In this document: one piece after another, positions 1 through 8,469 of the stretch
Layout: each line of letters starts with the position of its first letter
Position numbering within the stretch: position 1 is the stretch's first letter
Source of the DNA: Vibrio syngnathi
GTDB taxonomy: Bacteria; Pseudomonadota; Gammaproteobacteria; Enterobacterales; Vibrionaceae
Reading direction: 5' to 3'
DNA: 64,000 nucleotides
NCBI RefSeq assembly: GCF_002119525.1
Contig: NZ_CP017916.1
Span: 682,001-746,000 of the forward strand
Notes under the pieces: model-generated
Database searches by the model: none
The model's input: the letters and a program-made list of their open reading frames with translations, nothing else
What the model was told of the DNA's origin: nothing
Made by a program: the position numbers and the translations under genes

Positions 1-2316
1 GCTAAAGCCATCTATGACGATGGTGTAGTCACCCGGCGCAACGCCTTCCACAACGAACCTACCTGATCGATTAGTGAAAAATTCATACGTTTTCTGTTGT
101 CCAACTAACTGACCTTGGAAAAGTTTTAAGGGTTTTTTTGACTCGATCTCGATCTTACCAATAATCGTTTTCGATGCTGCCGAGCCGATTCTTATTATAT
201 GGCCTGTTTGTGAGCCCGGCGTAATGTTGTATTCATGATCACCAAAGTCATAACCGATCGGTGCATCCGGCACATAAATGTAGACACTGGACAATTGGTG
301 GCCTCCAGACAACTGAACAGCATTGCTGACAGTATAGGTAGATATTGCTTCTGCAGGATCGTCTGCAACCGCATTTATTTCTACATCAGTATCTAACGAA
401 TCATGAACAGAGATAATTGCCACAGGGCCATTGATTGGCCGTGACCAAGCTAAATTACCGTCAGCCAGAGTAAGCGCTGTACTCGCTCGTAAAGAAGCGG
501 TTTGGTAGTTTGCTGAGTTATCAAATGCTAGGTGAGAAACTTTAGCGTCGGTGATAAATCGGTTTGCTACATAATTACCTTCGACTGAATAAGTTTGAGA
601 ATCAGTATCGCCTTCCGCAGTCATCGCATAACCATAACTGCCCGTATAATCCTCCGATGGACGTTGGAATTGGGCTCGATAGGTATCTGGTTCGTTGGAG
701 TAGGATACATTTGCATTGTATTCTCCATCGTCAGAGTTCCAGTCCCAATCTGCAGAAAAAGTGAAGCGAGTTTCGTCGATGTTTTCATTTGGGTTTTCTT
801 CTTTTTCGATACCAGCAGAGAGTGACACGTTATAAAATTGCCAAGCAACTTCAGTCGAGGCCTGCCATTGCACCTCAGCCTCTTCAAAGTCACGATAGTC
901 GCCGCTCAGAATTAAACTCAGGTTATCCGTAATACTGAAAACATAGTTTGAAAAGACTCGAAGGCCAGTATTCGCTTCCGCAATCTGCCAAGGTAATGCA
1001 AAATAATTATCTTGATATTCACTACCAAAACGGAAATTTGGGGAGCCGTAGCTGTCTGTTCCCCATAATTGATGAGAGTAATCTAAGCTGTAGATACTAC
1101 CCGTATCGCTATTAGGCTTGTTTTTTTGTGCAGAAGCACGAACGCCTAAGTTCCCCCAATCGGAGCCAATTGTTGCGATCATGCCGAGTTGTTGTCCTTC
1201 AGGGTGGTATAAACCGTTTACACCAACTGTTAAGGTGTCGCTGATACCATAGTCATAATACCCTGAAGTTACCCACTGTTCGTCGTCATACTTAAAGTTG
1301 TTATCTTCAATCGTCGACGTTAAACCAGAGTAAAAGCCAAAATCAGAAATACCTTCTCGTAATAAACGAGAATTAAAGAACTGGCTATAAACGATGGTAT
1401 CGGTTCTGCCTGATTGATAACTAATGTCTAACCGAACGTCATTGGTACCAGAAACGAGAGGCAAATCATCAAGTGTATATCGACCTGGGGGTAATCGAAT
1501 CTCGGTGAGAAAAACATCGTTGATATAGATTTCCACATCGGCACTCTCATTCAATACCAGCGGTTGAGTTCCTCCGTTCTGGATGTTTCGGGTAGGTTGT
1601 AAGTCTTGATACAAACGTTCAAAAGCAAGGCCACCGAGAGGAGTACTAGGAAGGTGCCCTGCACTTGCTTGGGTGACATCACCAAAGGTTAGACGAAAAG
1701 GGGTATTTGGTTCATCGAAGAACAGGCGAGCTTCACCTCGATACACGTCGGAATTGAGATCGCTACCACCAGTTACAAAGCCAGATATTTCAACATTAGC
1801 GCCTCGGACGCCACCAATATTGGATTTCAATAACCATTCACCAAGCCAAGTTTGGGTGTCTTCTGCATTAGAGTCGTTGAATAAGGAGTAATCCGTACTG
1901 GCATTCAGTGTATTTTGTACTGTCCAAAACGCGCTTTCTGAATATTGGGCGGGTTCATATTTGCTACCAAACGAAAGCAAAAATTCAGCTGCAGCCGTTT
2001 CATCAATCACTAAATTTATGCTTTGTTCGGAGGAGTTAAAAGTTGCATTAATACCCATACGATCCAACTGTTCGACTGTGATGTACTCTTCGGAAAAATC
2101 TCGTAGTGCAGCCAATGTATCAGGGTTAATCAATTTTTTAGTCGACTGAGCTATCTGATCTACGTTGACAGATCCAACACTTATACCGTCAGAATATGCA
2201 TTTACTTCACCGATTGTGTTTTCACCCCAAGTGACAGGAAATGGGAATAACCAACTTTGAGCGAACGCGGCTGGTATAGTCATTATTAGAGTGAGGTATA
2301 AAATGAGACTCTTCAT
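1..2316 (-). CDS. Fimbrial outer membrane usher (3' end beyond window)
   Basis: The minus-strand frame is open from an ATG at 2316 to the window edge, giving 772 visible residues. It starts with a signal peptide (MKSLILYLTLIMTIPAAFA). Around residues 210-290 it shows the usher signature region, with motifs such as ERLYQDLQPTRNIQ, INDVFLTEIRLPPGRY and SGTNDVRLDI, followed by a long beta-rich stretch as expected of the pore. The family secretes and assembles chaperone-bound pilus subunits across the outer membrane. The start lies 10 bases after the chaperone stop, so the genes are probably co-transcribed. The last visible part (GDYTIVIDGF) resembles a C-terminal usher domain. The usher class is not decided here. 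An adhesin gene may lie further left. Confidence 0.88.
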   Translation of the reverse strand, partial: MKSLILYLTLIMTIPAAFAQSWLFPFPVTWGENTIGEVNAYSDGISVGSVNVDQIAQSTKKLINPDTLAALRDFSEEYITVEQLDRMGINATFNSSEQSINLVIDETAAAEFLLSFGSKYEPAQYSESAFWTVQNTLNASTDYSLFNDSNAEDTQTWLGEWLLKSNIGGVRGANVEISGFVTGGSDLNSDVYRGEARLFFDEPNTPFRLTFGDVTQASAGHLPSTPLGGLAFERLYQDLQPTRNIQNGGTQPLVLNESADVEIYINDVFLTEIRLPPGRYTLDDLPLVSGTNDVRLDISYQSGRTDTIVYSQFFNSRLLREGISDFGFYSGLTSTIEDNNFKYDDEQWVTSGYYDYGISDTLTVGVNGLYHPEGQQLGMIATIGSDWGNLGVRASAQKNKPNSDTGSIYSLDYSHQLWGTDSYGSPNFRFGSEYQDNYFALPWQIAEANTGLRVFSNYVFSITDNLSLILSGDYRDFEEAEVQWQASTEVAWQFYNVSLSAGIEKEENPNENIDETRFTFSADWDWNSDDGEYNANVSYSNEPDTYRAQFQRPSEDYTGSYGYAMTAEGDTDSQTYSVEGNYVANRFITDAKVSHLAFDNSANYQTASLRASTALTLADGNLAWSRPINGPVAIISVHDSLDTDVEINAVADDPAEAISTYTVSNAVQLSGGHQLSSVYIYVPDAPIGYDFGDHEYNITPGSQTGHIIRIGSAASKTIIGKIEIESKKPLKLFQGQLVGQQKTYEFFTNRSGRFVVEGVAPGDYTIVIDGFS

Positions 2317-2326
2317 GAAAGCATCA

Positions 2327-3007
2327 TTAGTCTATTGTTTTAACAGAAACTTTCTCTGGCTGTCCCAGTTCACTTGGTAAGGCGTATTTGACGGTCGTTC
2401 CTGGCATCAAGTAAGCGCTTGTTTTTTTGCTTAGGACTTCCCAATCGACCGTTTTGTTTGCTTTATCACCAGAGAAATTAAACTCCATACCATTCATGTT
2501 CAGTACTCGCTTACCATCGTTTCGGATAGTAACTTGGCGGTTTTGAAGTGTAGTGGTTGGAATTGATTTACTGGATGTGGGAGATACAAATACCAAAGTT
2601 GCAAACTCTAGTAACATGGAAATAGAACTGTCGTCATTTTCCTCAATCTGATTTTCTAGCTCAATTTGCGTAAAGACAATACGGTAAGTGTCGGTTTGTT
2701 TTATTGACCCTGTTGGCATGTAACGTACGCGGAAAGTCTGAGACTTTTGGCCGTCAATTTTTGCTTGAGGTGGAAGGATGAGAAATTCATCTTCTGACGG
2801 GGTTAAGATTTCTTCACCAGTAGAAAAATCAGTTTGATAGACGTTTACTTCTAGGAGAATCGGCTCTTCTTCAACATTAGTCACTTTATACAAACCTTGA
2901 GAATTCCGGCCCACATCATCAAGTTCTAAATAGATGGGGCTTACCTCGTATGCGAAAAGAATAGAACTAAACAACAAAGAAGATAGAAGAGTGGTAATCC
3001 TAACCAT
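2327..3007 (-). CDS. Periplasmic fimbrial chaperone
   Basis: 226 residues with an N-terminal signal sequence (roughly residues 1-19, ending LFAYEV). The first immunoglobulin-like domain has the typical chaperone pattern: a strand with LPPQAKIDGQKSQTFRVRYM and a later TDTYRIVF motif. A second domain follows (about residues 130-226). Such proteins bind pilus subunits in the periplasm by donating a strand and deliver them to the usher. The gene sits between the putative subunit gene and the usher gene, all on the minus strand with small gaps, which supports the role. Family assignment is firm; subclass is not. Confidence 0.87.
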   Translation of the reverse strand: MVRITTLLSSLLFSSILFAYEVSPIYLELDDVGRNSQGLYKVTNVEEEPILLEVNVYQTDFSTGEEILTPSEDEFLILPPQAKIDGQKSQTFRVRYMPTGSIKQTDTYRIVFTQIELENQIEENDDSSISMLLEFATLVFVSPTSSKSIPTTTLQNRQVTIRNDGKRVLNMNGMEFNFSGDKANKTVDWEVLSKKTSAYLMPGTTVKYALPSELGQPEKVSVKTID

Positions 3008-3082
3008 AGATATTTCTCCATAAAATAACTTGGCTCGATAACCGAGCCAAGTTTTGTTTGTCTATAAAGTGTTGTTCGGTGA

Positions 3083-3667
3083 TTAGCTTGCTGGACCTGC
3101 TGCTGCAAGACTCACTTTGATTTTACCTTTATATTTACCTGCTCGTGCAAAGCCTGAATCTTCAGGTTTCACATAAATGGGATGCTTGTTGATTTTGTTC
3201 ACCAAGTGTTCGCCCAATGATGGAATTGGTGGTGCCGTTACTTCTATGGCATGGTCGTTTTCAGTGTTCGCCACCATGTCTGAACCAATTCTTACTTTAT
3301 AGTTAATTTTTTCACCCATATTGTGCTTGGTTACACCGTTTAGTTGGTAAGCTGTGACTGAAAATTCCAAATCAGCACCGTAATTACACCAAGCACGTAA
3401 GTTACCTACTAAAACTTTCTTGTTGTTGAAGCCATTGCTCCACGAATCAGTATGAACTTTGTTTGCTTTACGTAGAACGTTATTCTTCACGTCTTTTTTA
3501 CCGATTCGCAATAGACAGCGTTTTGGAACTCGACCTTCGATTCGAATCGTCTTTTGGTCCGTTTTACTCAGTGTTGTAAAGTCCACAGCGTTATTAAACT
3601 GAACCGCAGAAGCGCCAAAAGAAAGTGAAGCGGCTGCTACAGCGGTAGCAAGAAGTAACTTTTTCAT
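3083..3667 (-). CDS. Putative fimbrial subunit, secreted
   Basis: 194 residues with a clear signal peptide ending near FGASAVQF. The mature part is small and polar, with two cysteines (in RCLLRIG and AWCNYG) that could form the disulfide common in pilin-like subunits. I do not recognise the exact family. Its role is inferred from position: first gene of a minus-strand cluster followed by a chaperone and an usher, with a strong start (GAGGGATTGAG before ATG). The gap of about 75 bases to the chaperone gene is typical where a major subunit is made in excess. It could also be a different periplasmic protein. Confidence 0.65.
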   Translation of the reverse strand: MKKLLLATAVAAASLSFGASAVQFNNAVDFTTLSKTDQKTIRIEGRVPKRCLLRIGKKDVKNNVLRKANKVHTDSWSNGFNNKKVLVGNLRAWCNYGADLEFSVTAYQLNGVTKHNMGEKINYKVRIGSDMVANTENDHAIEVTAPPIPSLGEHLVNKINKHPIYVKPEDSGFARAGKYKGKIKVSLAAAGPAS

Positions 3668-3857
3668 AACTCAATCCCTCGTTGATTTAAGATGCATACC
3701 CGTGCATCACTTTTAAAGGTTACGAGGGAACAAAGTGCCAAACCTCATCACATAGAGTGAAAAATATCGCTTACATAGGGTGAGTTTAGAATGAGTTTTG
3801 TTATATTCCACTTTTCCTGTGATCTTACTATTTTATTGTGACCTTGCTATACGGAAT

Positions 3858-4496
3858 TTAATTAAAGCTTTTTACCTGAGCAAGAAGTTCATACCTAGAT
3901 CGCAAGTTTAATTTACGAAGTAAGTTTGATGAGTGAGTCTTCACGGTGTTGATACTGACGTGCTGTTGAGATGCTATCTGAGAGTTTGACAGTCCTTTTA
4001 GTATCAATGAGCAAGTATCCCTCTCTTTTTTTGTTAACTCTTTATAATTAAGTATATTTTCGCAGGCTGATTCATAGTTAGGTTCATTGCTTTGATAGGA
4101 AGAAACCAGTTTATTTAACACTGACCTTGGAAACCATATATCTTCTTGATAAACAGATAAAATTGCTTTCGATATAAACTCAAAGTGCTGATCTATTTGC
4201 CCTGAAAAGCCTTTCTCTAGCCATACTGTAGATGTATTGTCATTCACATTGACGGCTAACCAAAATTCGTTTCTTTCATGTAGGATAAATCCGTATCTTT
4301 TGGGGCATGGCATGGTTTGAATATCAAATAGAACAACTGTTTCAGGTTTGAGTTTCGGTACTTGCATAAAGCATTGTGAATGAGTGATTTGCGCACTAGG
4401 AATAGATACTGCAAGTAGGTCTTTTATCACCCTATAGTATGAATTGTTGCGGGTAAGAACATGAATGTCTAACGCGAGTTCAGAATCAACTTCCAT
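3858..4496 (-). CDS. LuxR-family regulator, CsgD/VpsT-like
   Basis: 212 residues. The C-terminal third (about 150-208) is a LuxR-type helix-turn-helix: LTKKERDTCSLILKGLSNSQ, then the recognition helix region VSINTVKTHSSNLLRKLNL. The N-terminal part resembles the degenerate receiver of CsgD/VpsT-type biofilm regulators and lacks a normal phospho-acceptor pocket. I did not see a clear W-[FLM]-[TS]-R motif, so c-di-GMP binding is not supported. It lies upstream of the fimbrial cluster on the same strand and close to the Tad locus, so it may control surface appendages. That link is inference from position. Confidence 0.75.
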   Translation of the reverse strand: MEVDSELALDIHVLTRNNSYYRVIKDLLAVSIPSAQITHSQCFMQVPKLKPETVVLFDIQTMPCPKRYGFILHERNEFWLAVNVNDNTSTVWLEKGFSGQIDQHFEFISKAILSVYQEDIWFPRSVLNKLVSSYQSNEPNYESACENILNYKELTKKERDTCSLILKGLSNSQIASQQHVSINTVKTHSSNLLRKLNLRSRYELLAQVKSFN

Positions 4497-4734
4497 GATT
4501 GACCTCTCTATTTACTCGTACAAAAAATCTTTAATTATCGGTAGGTTAATGAGGAGTTATCCCACTGTGTCTAGTTAAATAATATTAGTATTGATTAAGT
4601 ATTATTCAATGTAATTGATGTGATATTTGTTTTACTTGTTGATTTTTTAAAATAATATAAGAAAATTTAATGAAATGCGCACCAATGGTTTCATACTTTA
4701 GTACCGTAAATGGTGCGTTTGTTAAAGGAGGGGG
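4497..4734. other. AT-rich intergenic region
   Basis: About 240 bases of AT-rich sequence between the 3' end of the VF530-family gene (minus) and the start of the LuxR-type regulator gene (minus). It should hold the regulator promoter. No clear terminator or operator was recognised. Confidence 0.4.
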
Positions 4735-4950
4735 CTATTTAGTTTTTAGCTGGATGTAAATCTGCTCTACTTTGGTACGAGCCCAATCAGTTTTACGTAA
4801 AAATTTTAAGCTCGATTTAATGCTTGGGTCTTTTTTGAAGCAGTTGATGTTTACCATGTAACTCAACTCTTCCCAACCGTAATGTTCAACCAATTCAGTT
4901 AGTAGCTTCTGTAGAGTGATACCGTGAAGTGGATTATTATCTTGTGTCAT
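4735..4950 (-). CDS. VF530 family small DNA-binding protein (DUF2132)
   Basis: 71 residues. The sequence matches the VF530/DUF2132 family known from Vibrio and relatives: [20 protein letters not shown] near the N-terminus, then [22 protein letters not shown]. The family is a small helical fold named from the V. fischeri protein and thought to bind DNA; its role is unknown. It stands alone, with an AT-rich gap on both sides. Length is normal for the family. Confidence 0.85.
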   Translation of the reverse strand: MTQDNNPLHGITLQKLLTELVEHYGWEELSYMVNINCFKKDPSIKSSLKFLRKTDWARTKVEQIYIQLKTK

Positions 4951-5114
4951 GAGATGTTCTCGCCATTTATTTGAGATAAGTATACCAGTTTCGCTTTATG
5001 AATTATCCGACCATTTAAGCTGGTAGTTTATGTTTAGCTATTGAGGAACTGCCTATTTCAGGAATTGAAAGACAAGAGCTGGCTCTCCAATATCTCATTT
5101 ACTTCTTCATGTAA

Positions 5115-5405
5115 CTAATTGGTAAATGCCATTATACGCTCTTCTTTAGGCGAGTTAGGGGCAAAACACAGATTTAATAGGTTTACTTGAACGCCAGACG
5201 TCATGCCTATATCAAATGGTTTTACTAACAAGCCGCGCTCAATGAAGTCACCAGCTAAACTGTCTGTTGCAAGGCAAACTCCATGACCAGCCACAACTGT
5301 CGTTAATCCTATATCAAAAATACCTACTTCCATCCATTGAATAGAACTGTCTTGCATCGGAACATTCGCTTGTTTAAACCAATTCTCCCAAGGGAAGCAA
5401 CCACC
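5115..5405 (-). pseudogene. Remnant of a LysR-type regulator (C-terminal part)
   Basis: An open frame of 96 codons, with no start in its first part, runs from a stop codon at 5406-5408 to a stop at 5115. It encodes CFPWENWFKQANVP, then an internal Met, then IFDIGLTTVVAGHGVCLATDSLAGDFIERGLLVKPFD, cited here in shortened form. This pattern matches the C-terminal half of the effector domain of GcvA-like LysR regulators. The helix-turn-helix and most of the effector domain are missing, and no LysR N-terminus was found in the 430 bases upstream. It is therefore a decayed gene, possibly left by the insertion or rearrangement that brought in the Tad locus. Confidence 0.75.
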
Positions 5406-5408
5406 CTA

Positions 5409-5837
5409 GAATTGGAAAATATCTAAAAGTTGCTGTGTTTATTGCTATAAATATTGAGAGCTATCCTTATAGGTCCCTGTCTCATTATTGAGAATTTCGA
5501 TCTTATTTATTGTAAAAACAACTATCGTTATCTTTATGTCTACATTCTGATAATGGATATAAAACATACGGTTATTTGAAGGGCTAATAAATTAAGGTTC
5601 AGTCTTTATTGAATTTTCATTATTGTGACTATTGTTAAGTGATTGAAAGTCATGTGGTTCGGTTTATTTTAGCCTTAATTACACCTCCCATTTATAACCC
5701 TTTAAATATGTATAGGTATAAAGATTGAACAACCAATCAATCAAACCTATAGGTGTAGGGTATGTTTTTCTATATTTTCTGAATCTCCAATGGGCCGGAG
5801 GTGATGATTAGAAAAATGCATGGGTGGGGGTTGCATA
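5409..5837 (+). promoter_or_regulatory. AT-rich region upstream of the first Tad unit
   Basis: About 430 bases without a gene. It must hold the promoter of the minor pseudopilin unit. The word TATAGGT occurs near 5467, 5712 and 5749, and a strong Shine-Dalgarno-like GGAGGTGAT lies at 5797-5805. I could not assign a sigma factor type or an operator with confidence. Confidence 0.35.
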
Positions 5838-6329
5838 ATGTCTATTTTAAGAGGCTCGGGGCGTGACAGCACACGAGGCTATCTCAAATCAAAAACAAAA
5901 GGCATCGCTATTATCGAATTTACGATTGTGGTGATCCTGTTTTTTGCGCTTTTTTTAACGGTTGTTGATCTTGGTATATATGGGTTTGTTAAATTGACCA
6001 TGCAGCATTCGGCAAGAGAGGGGGCAAGATATGCCATCACAGGTCGTTCTGATCTAGATCCTGACGCATCGAGTAACCGAGAAGCGGCAATATTAGAAAA
6101 AATTTCCCAATCTTCGAGCGGTCTGCTCGACAAAGTGATGGATGTTCAAAACATACGTGTTGAAGATGTCTACGGCAATGCGATCGCTGGATTTGGTGGT
6201 TCAGGAGACATTATTTCTATTCATCTTGATTGCGAGTGGCCATCCGTAAACCCTTATATGTATGTTTTGCTCGATGACGGAAAGTTTAAATTTACCGTTA
6301 GCGCAGCAATGAAAAACGAAGCTTTTTAA
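5838..6329 (+). CDS. tadE: TadE-like minor pseudopilin
   Basis: 163 residues from the ATG at 5838. Near the N-terminus it has the Tad pseudopilin pattern KGIAIIEFTIVVILFFALFL: a glycine, short spacing, Glu, then a hydrophobic helix. The residues after the helix (QHSAREGARYAITG) are typical of TadE proteins. TadE-type proteins are processed by the Tad prepilin peptidase and are needed for pilus assembly. An in-frame ATG at 5820 would add six residues. I prefer 5838 because GGTGGGGG sits just upstream, although GGAGGTGAT at 5797 could serve the earlier start. First gene of a three-gene unit. Confidence 0.85.
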   Translation: MSILRGSGRDSTRGYLKSKTKGIAIIEFTIVVILFFALFLTVVDLGIYGFVKLTMQHSAREGARYAITGRSDLDPDASSNREAAILEKISQSSSGLLDKVMDVQNIRVEDVYGNAIAGFGGSGDIISIHLDCEWPSVNPYMYVLLDDGKFKFTVSAAMKNEAF

Positions 6330-6340
6330 GGAGGAGCAAG

Positions 6341-6898
6341 ATGTTTCCTTTGAAGATAAAAAGAGCCGCTGAGAAAGGGTTTGCGGCAATAGAAATGACG
6401 TTAATAGCACCATTGTTCATGTTGCTTATTGTTGCTGCTGTCGATATCACGCACCTCATTCAAGCCAATCACATCATTATCAGTATCAGTCGAGAAGGTG
6501 GGAACATTATTTCACGGAGTAATACTGCCCCCCCCCAAGAAGTGATGGACATCATAGCGACGACATCGGGAACATTGGACTTGACGCAAGACGGTGTCAT
6601 TTACATTACCGAGGTGGTTGGTCAAGAAGATGCTTCTCCCTACATTAAAAGTCAATATCGATGGAACCAACACGGATTAAGTAAAAATAGTGCTATTTGG
6701 TCGAGTTGCAGTAACTGGGCAAATGATGGGGAATGTTCTGATGTAGATTCAGATGATCCTCCGCTCATCAATAATCTCGCAGTTGCACTTGATGACGGGG
6801 AGATCGTTTACAGCGTAGAGGTGTTCTATGGCTACTCACCCATCTTTAGTAGAGTATTCGACGAGCAATATATTCTGAGCGACACAACATATATGTAG
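6341..6898 (+). CDS. TadE/TadF-like minor pseudopilin
   Basis: 185 residues preceded by a strong AAGGAGGAGC ribosome binding site. It carries the cleavage-type motif KGFAAIEMTLIAPLFMLLIV at residues 12-31, then ANHIIISISREGGNIISRS, which fits TadF-type proteins. The C-terminal half has two cysteines (SSCSNW, GECSD) and an acidic stretch. It lies 11 bases after the TadE-like gene and 10 bases before the TadG-like gene, so all three are probably translated from one message. A run of nine C bases lies inside the gene and is listed separately. Confidence 0.82.
   Translation: MFPLKIKRAAEKGFAAIEMTLIAPLFMLLIVAAVDITHLIQANHIIISISREGGNIISRSNTAPPQEVMDIIATTSGTLDLTQDGVIYITEVVGQEDASPYIKSQYRWNQHGLSKNSAIWSSCSNWANDGECSDVDSDDPPLINNLAVALDDGEIVYSVEVFYGYSPIFSRVFDEQYILSDTTYM
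6528..6536 (+). repeat. C9 homopolymer inside a pseudopilin gene
   Basis: Nine consecutive C bases encode part of the Ala-Pro-Pro-Gln segment. In a roughly 44% GC genome such a run is unusual. Gain or loss of one base would shift the frame early in the protein, so it is a candidate for phase variation by slipped-strand mispairing. Confidence 0.7.
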
Positions 6899-6908
6899 GG
6901 AGGTTAAA

Positions 6909-8291
6909 ATGGATAAGGGAACCCCAATCAAATATCGTTATAGTCGGGGGTTAGTGGCTTTGATGTCAGTCATCGCACTGCCTTTTATTTTGTTAGTTGT
7001 CGGACTTTCAGTTGATGCTGGACGCGCTTACATTGTTAAGTCTAAATTATTTGCGGCGGTTGATGCTGCGAGCATTGCAGCCGCAAGAGCGGTCGCTAAT
7101 GGCGAAGATGCAGGGCGTGCTGCAGCTCAAAAATATTTTTCAGCCAATATCCCCGCCGACTTTTATTCAGCAACGCCGAACTTAGGTGCGGTGAACTTCG
7201 CATATGATTCTTTTGGTAACATTTCCATAGATATTTCGGCCACAGCGCAAGTACCCACTATCTTTTTGCCCTTGATAGGGTTAGATACATTCAACCCAGG
7301 AGTTTCAGCACAATCTATCCGTCGCCCGGTAGATTTGGTGTTAGTGATTGATAATACGACCTCTTTGAGACTCGGGAGTATCGGCGACGTGACTCAAGAT
7401 GTGATTGATCGGTCTAAGTCGTTCATTGAAAATTTTCATGAAGGATTTGACCGAATTTCATTGGTTAAGTTTGCTTTTGGATCTGAAGTCCCTGTGGGGT
7501 TCAATGCGACCCGTGGACATAGCAGGAGTACCATCAAATCTGAAATCGACAGTTTTAACTTTGGTAGCACTTCAAATGCCCAATATACCAATGCATCGGA
7601 AGGGATGTATCGAGCTCTGAATGAACTCAGAACAGTGACTGATCCTGCCAACTTGAAAGTGATCGTATTCTTTACTGATGGAGCACCTAATACCTTTGCA
7701 ACGACGTTTGATTTTGAAGGTGGGGGTACTCACACAGGGGCTATAAGATCGAGCGATGGTAGTAGTGGTAGACCTAGAGGTCTTTGGAGACATGATACGA
7801 TTGCTACCAGGTTACCGGGTGGTTACGAGGGTAGAGATATTGATGACTATATCAGCGAAATTCCTCAGTATTATACAGCTCATGATGTTAGTGCCACCGA
7901 GTTCAACATTTTGAACCCGACTCATACGGTGCGCCCAGTAGCGCAATATGCCCCTGATAGTCATTCTGCAAATGATCTGTATATCAGAGTGAATCGGGTT
8001 GCTCGTAATCTAGTTGAAGACATCGCGGAAAAGGCTAGAACGGAAGACATATATGTATTTACGTTGGGTTTAGGCTCATCACTAACATCGGCAACTGGAC
8101 CTGATAGTGAGCTTGGTGAGGACTTATTGTTACGAATGGCAAACTCTAGCGCGCTTTTAGATGATCCGGACCTGAGTTCCGACTATGATCCCGCACAGCT
8201 TGAAGGGGTGTATTGCCATGCTATCGATGAAGAGGCATTAGGTCCATGTTTTGATGAGATGTTAGACGTAATTATCAGGTTAACCTTGTAA
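6909..8291 (+). CDS. tadG: TadG-like protein with von Willebrand A-type region
   Basis: 460 residues with a good ribosome binding site (GGGAGGTT). The N-terminus has the TadE/G-like membrane segment: GLVALMSVIALPFILLVVGL, then SVDAGRAYIVKSKLFAAVDA and AASIAAARAV. From about residue 140 (VDLVLVIDNTTSLRLGS) to the end it resembles a von Willebrand A domain; the metal-site motif is DNTTS instead of the usual DxSxS. Another domain strand is VIVFFTDGAPNTF. TadG proteins with such a domain sit in the envelope and may act in assembly or adhesion. It ends the first Tad unit and is followed by a hairpin terminator. Confidence 0.83.
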   Translation: MDKGTPIKYRYSRGLVALMSVIALPFILLVVGLSVDAGRAYIVKSKLFAAVDAASIAAARAVANGEDAGRAAAQKYFSANIPADFYSATPNLGAVNFAYDSFGNISIDISATAQVPTIFLPLIGLDTFNPGVSAQSIRRPVDLVLVIDNTTSLRLGSIGDVTQDVIDRSKSFIENFHEGFDRISLVKFAFGSEVPVGFNATRGHSRSTIKSEIDSFNFGSTSNAQYTNASEGMYRALNELRTVTDPANLKVIVFFTDGAPNTFATTFDFEGGGTHTGAIRSSDGSSGRPRGLWRHDTIATRLPGGYEGRDIDDYISEIPQYYTAHDVSATEFNILNPTHTVRPVAQYAPDSHSANDLYIRVNRVARNLVEDIAEKARTEDIYVFTLGLGSSLTSATGPDSELGEDLLLRMANSSALLDDPDLSSDYDPAQLEGVYCHAIDEEALGPCFDEMLDVIIRLTL

Positions 8292-8370
8292 TACTGGTCT
8301 GCGGGTTATTACTTGCGTTAAGACTGTCAGTTAAGAAGAACGGTCAGTAGGAATTTGAATTACATAAAGA

Positions 8371-8396
8371 AAGAGGGAGCTCTTCAGCTCCCTCTT
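8371..8396. terminator. Bidirectional hairpin terminator
   Basis: A perfect 11-bp stem (AAGAGGGAGCT paired with AGCTCCCTCTT) with a four-base loop lies between the converging tadG-like gene and the acyl-CoA ligase gene. The T tract is short on both strands. Confidence 0.65.
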
Positions 8397-8469
8397 ATTG
8401 CCGTCTGTTATTTTAGTTGTACCTATTATTATACTGCTAACTACTATTTAGCGTTGTTACCAGTAATAG

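Noticed and set aside
564..893. Open frames on both strands inside the first 2.3 kb
   Set aside because: They fall within the usher gene, whose frame is continuous and matches the family.
5803..5870. Short upstream frame (ATG at 5803) overlapping the tadE start
   Set aside because: The GGAGG site is only two bases before it, too close for use, and the peptide has no features.
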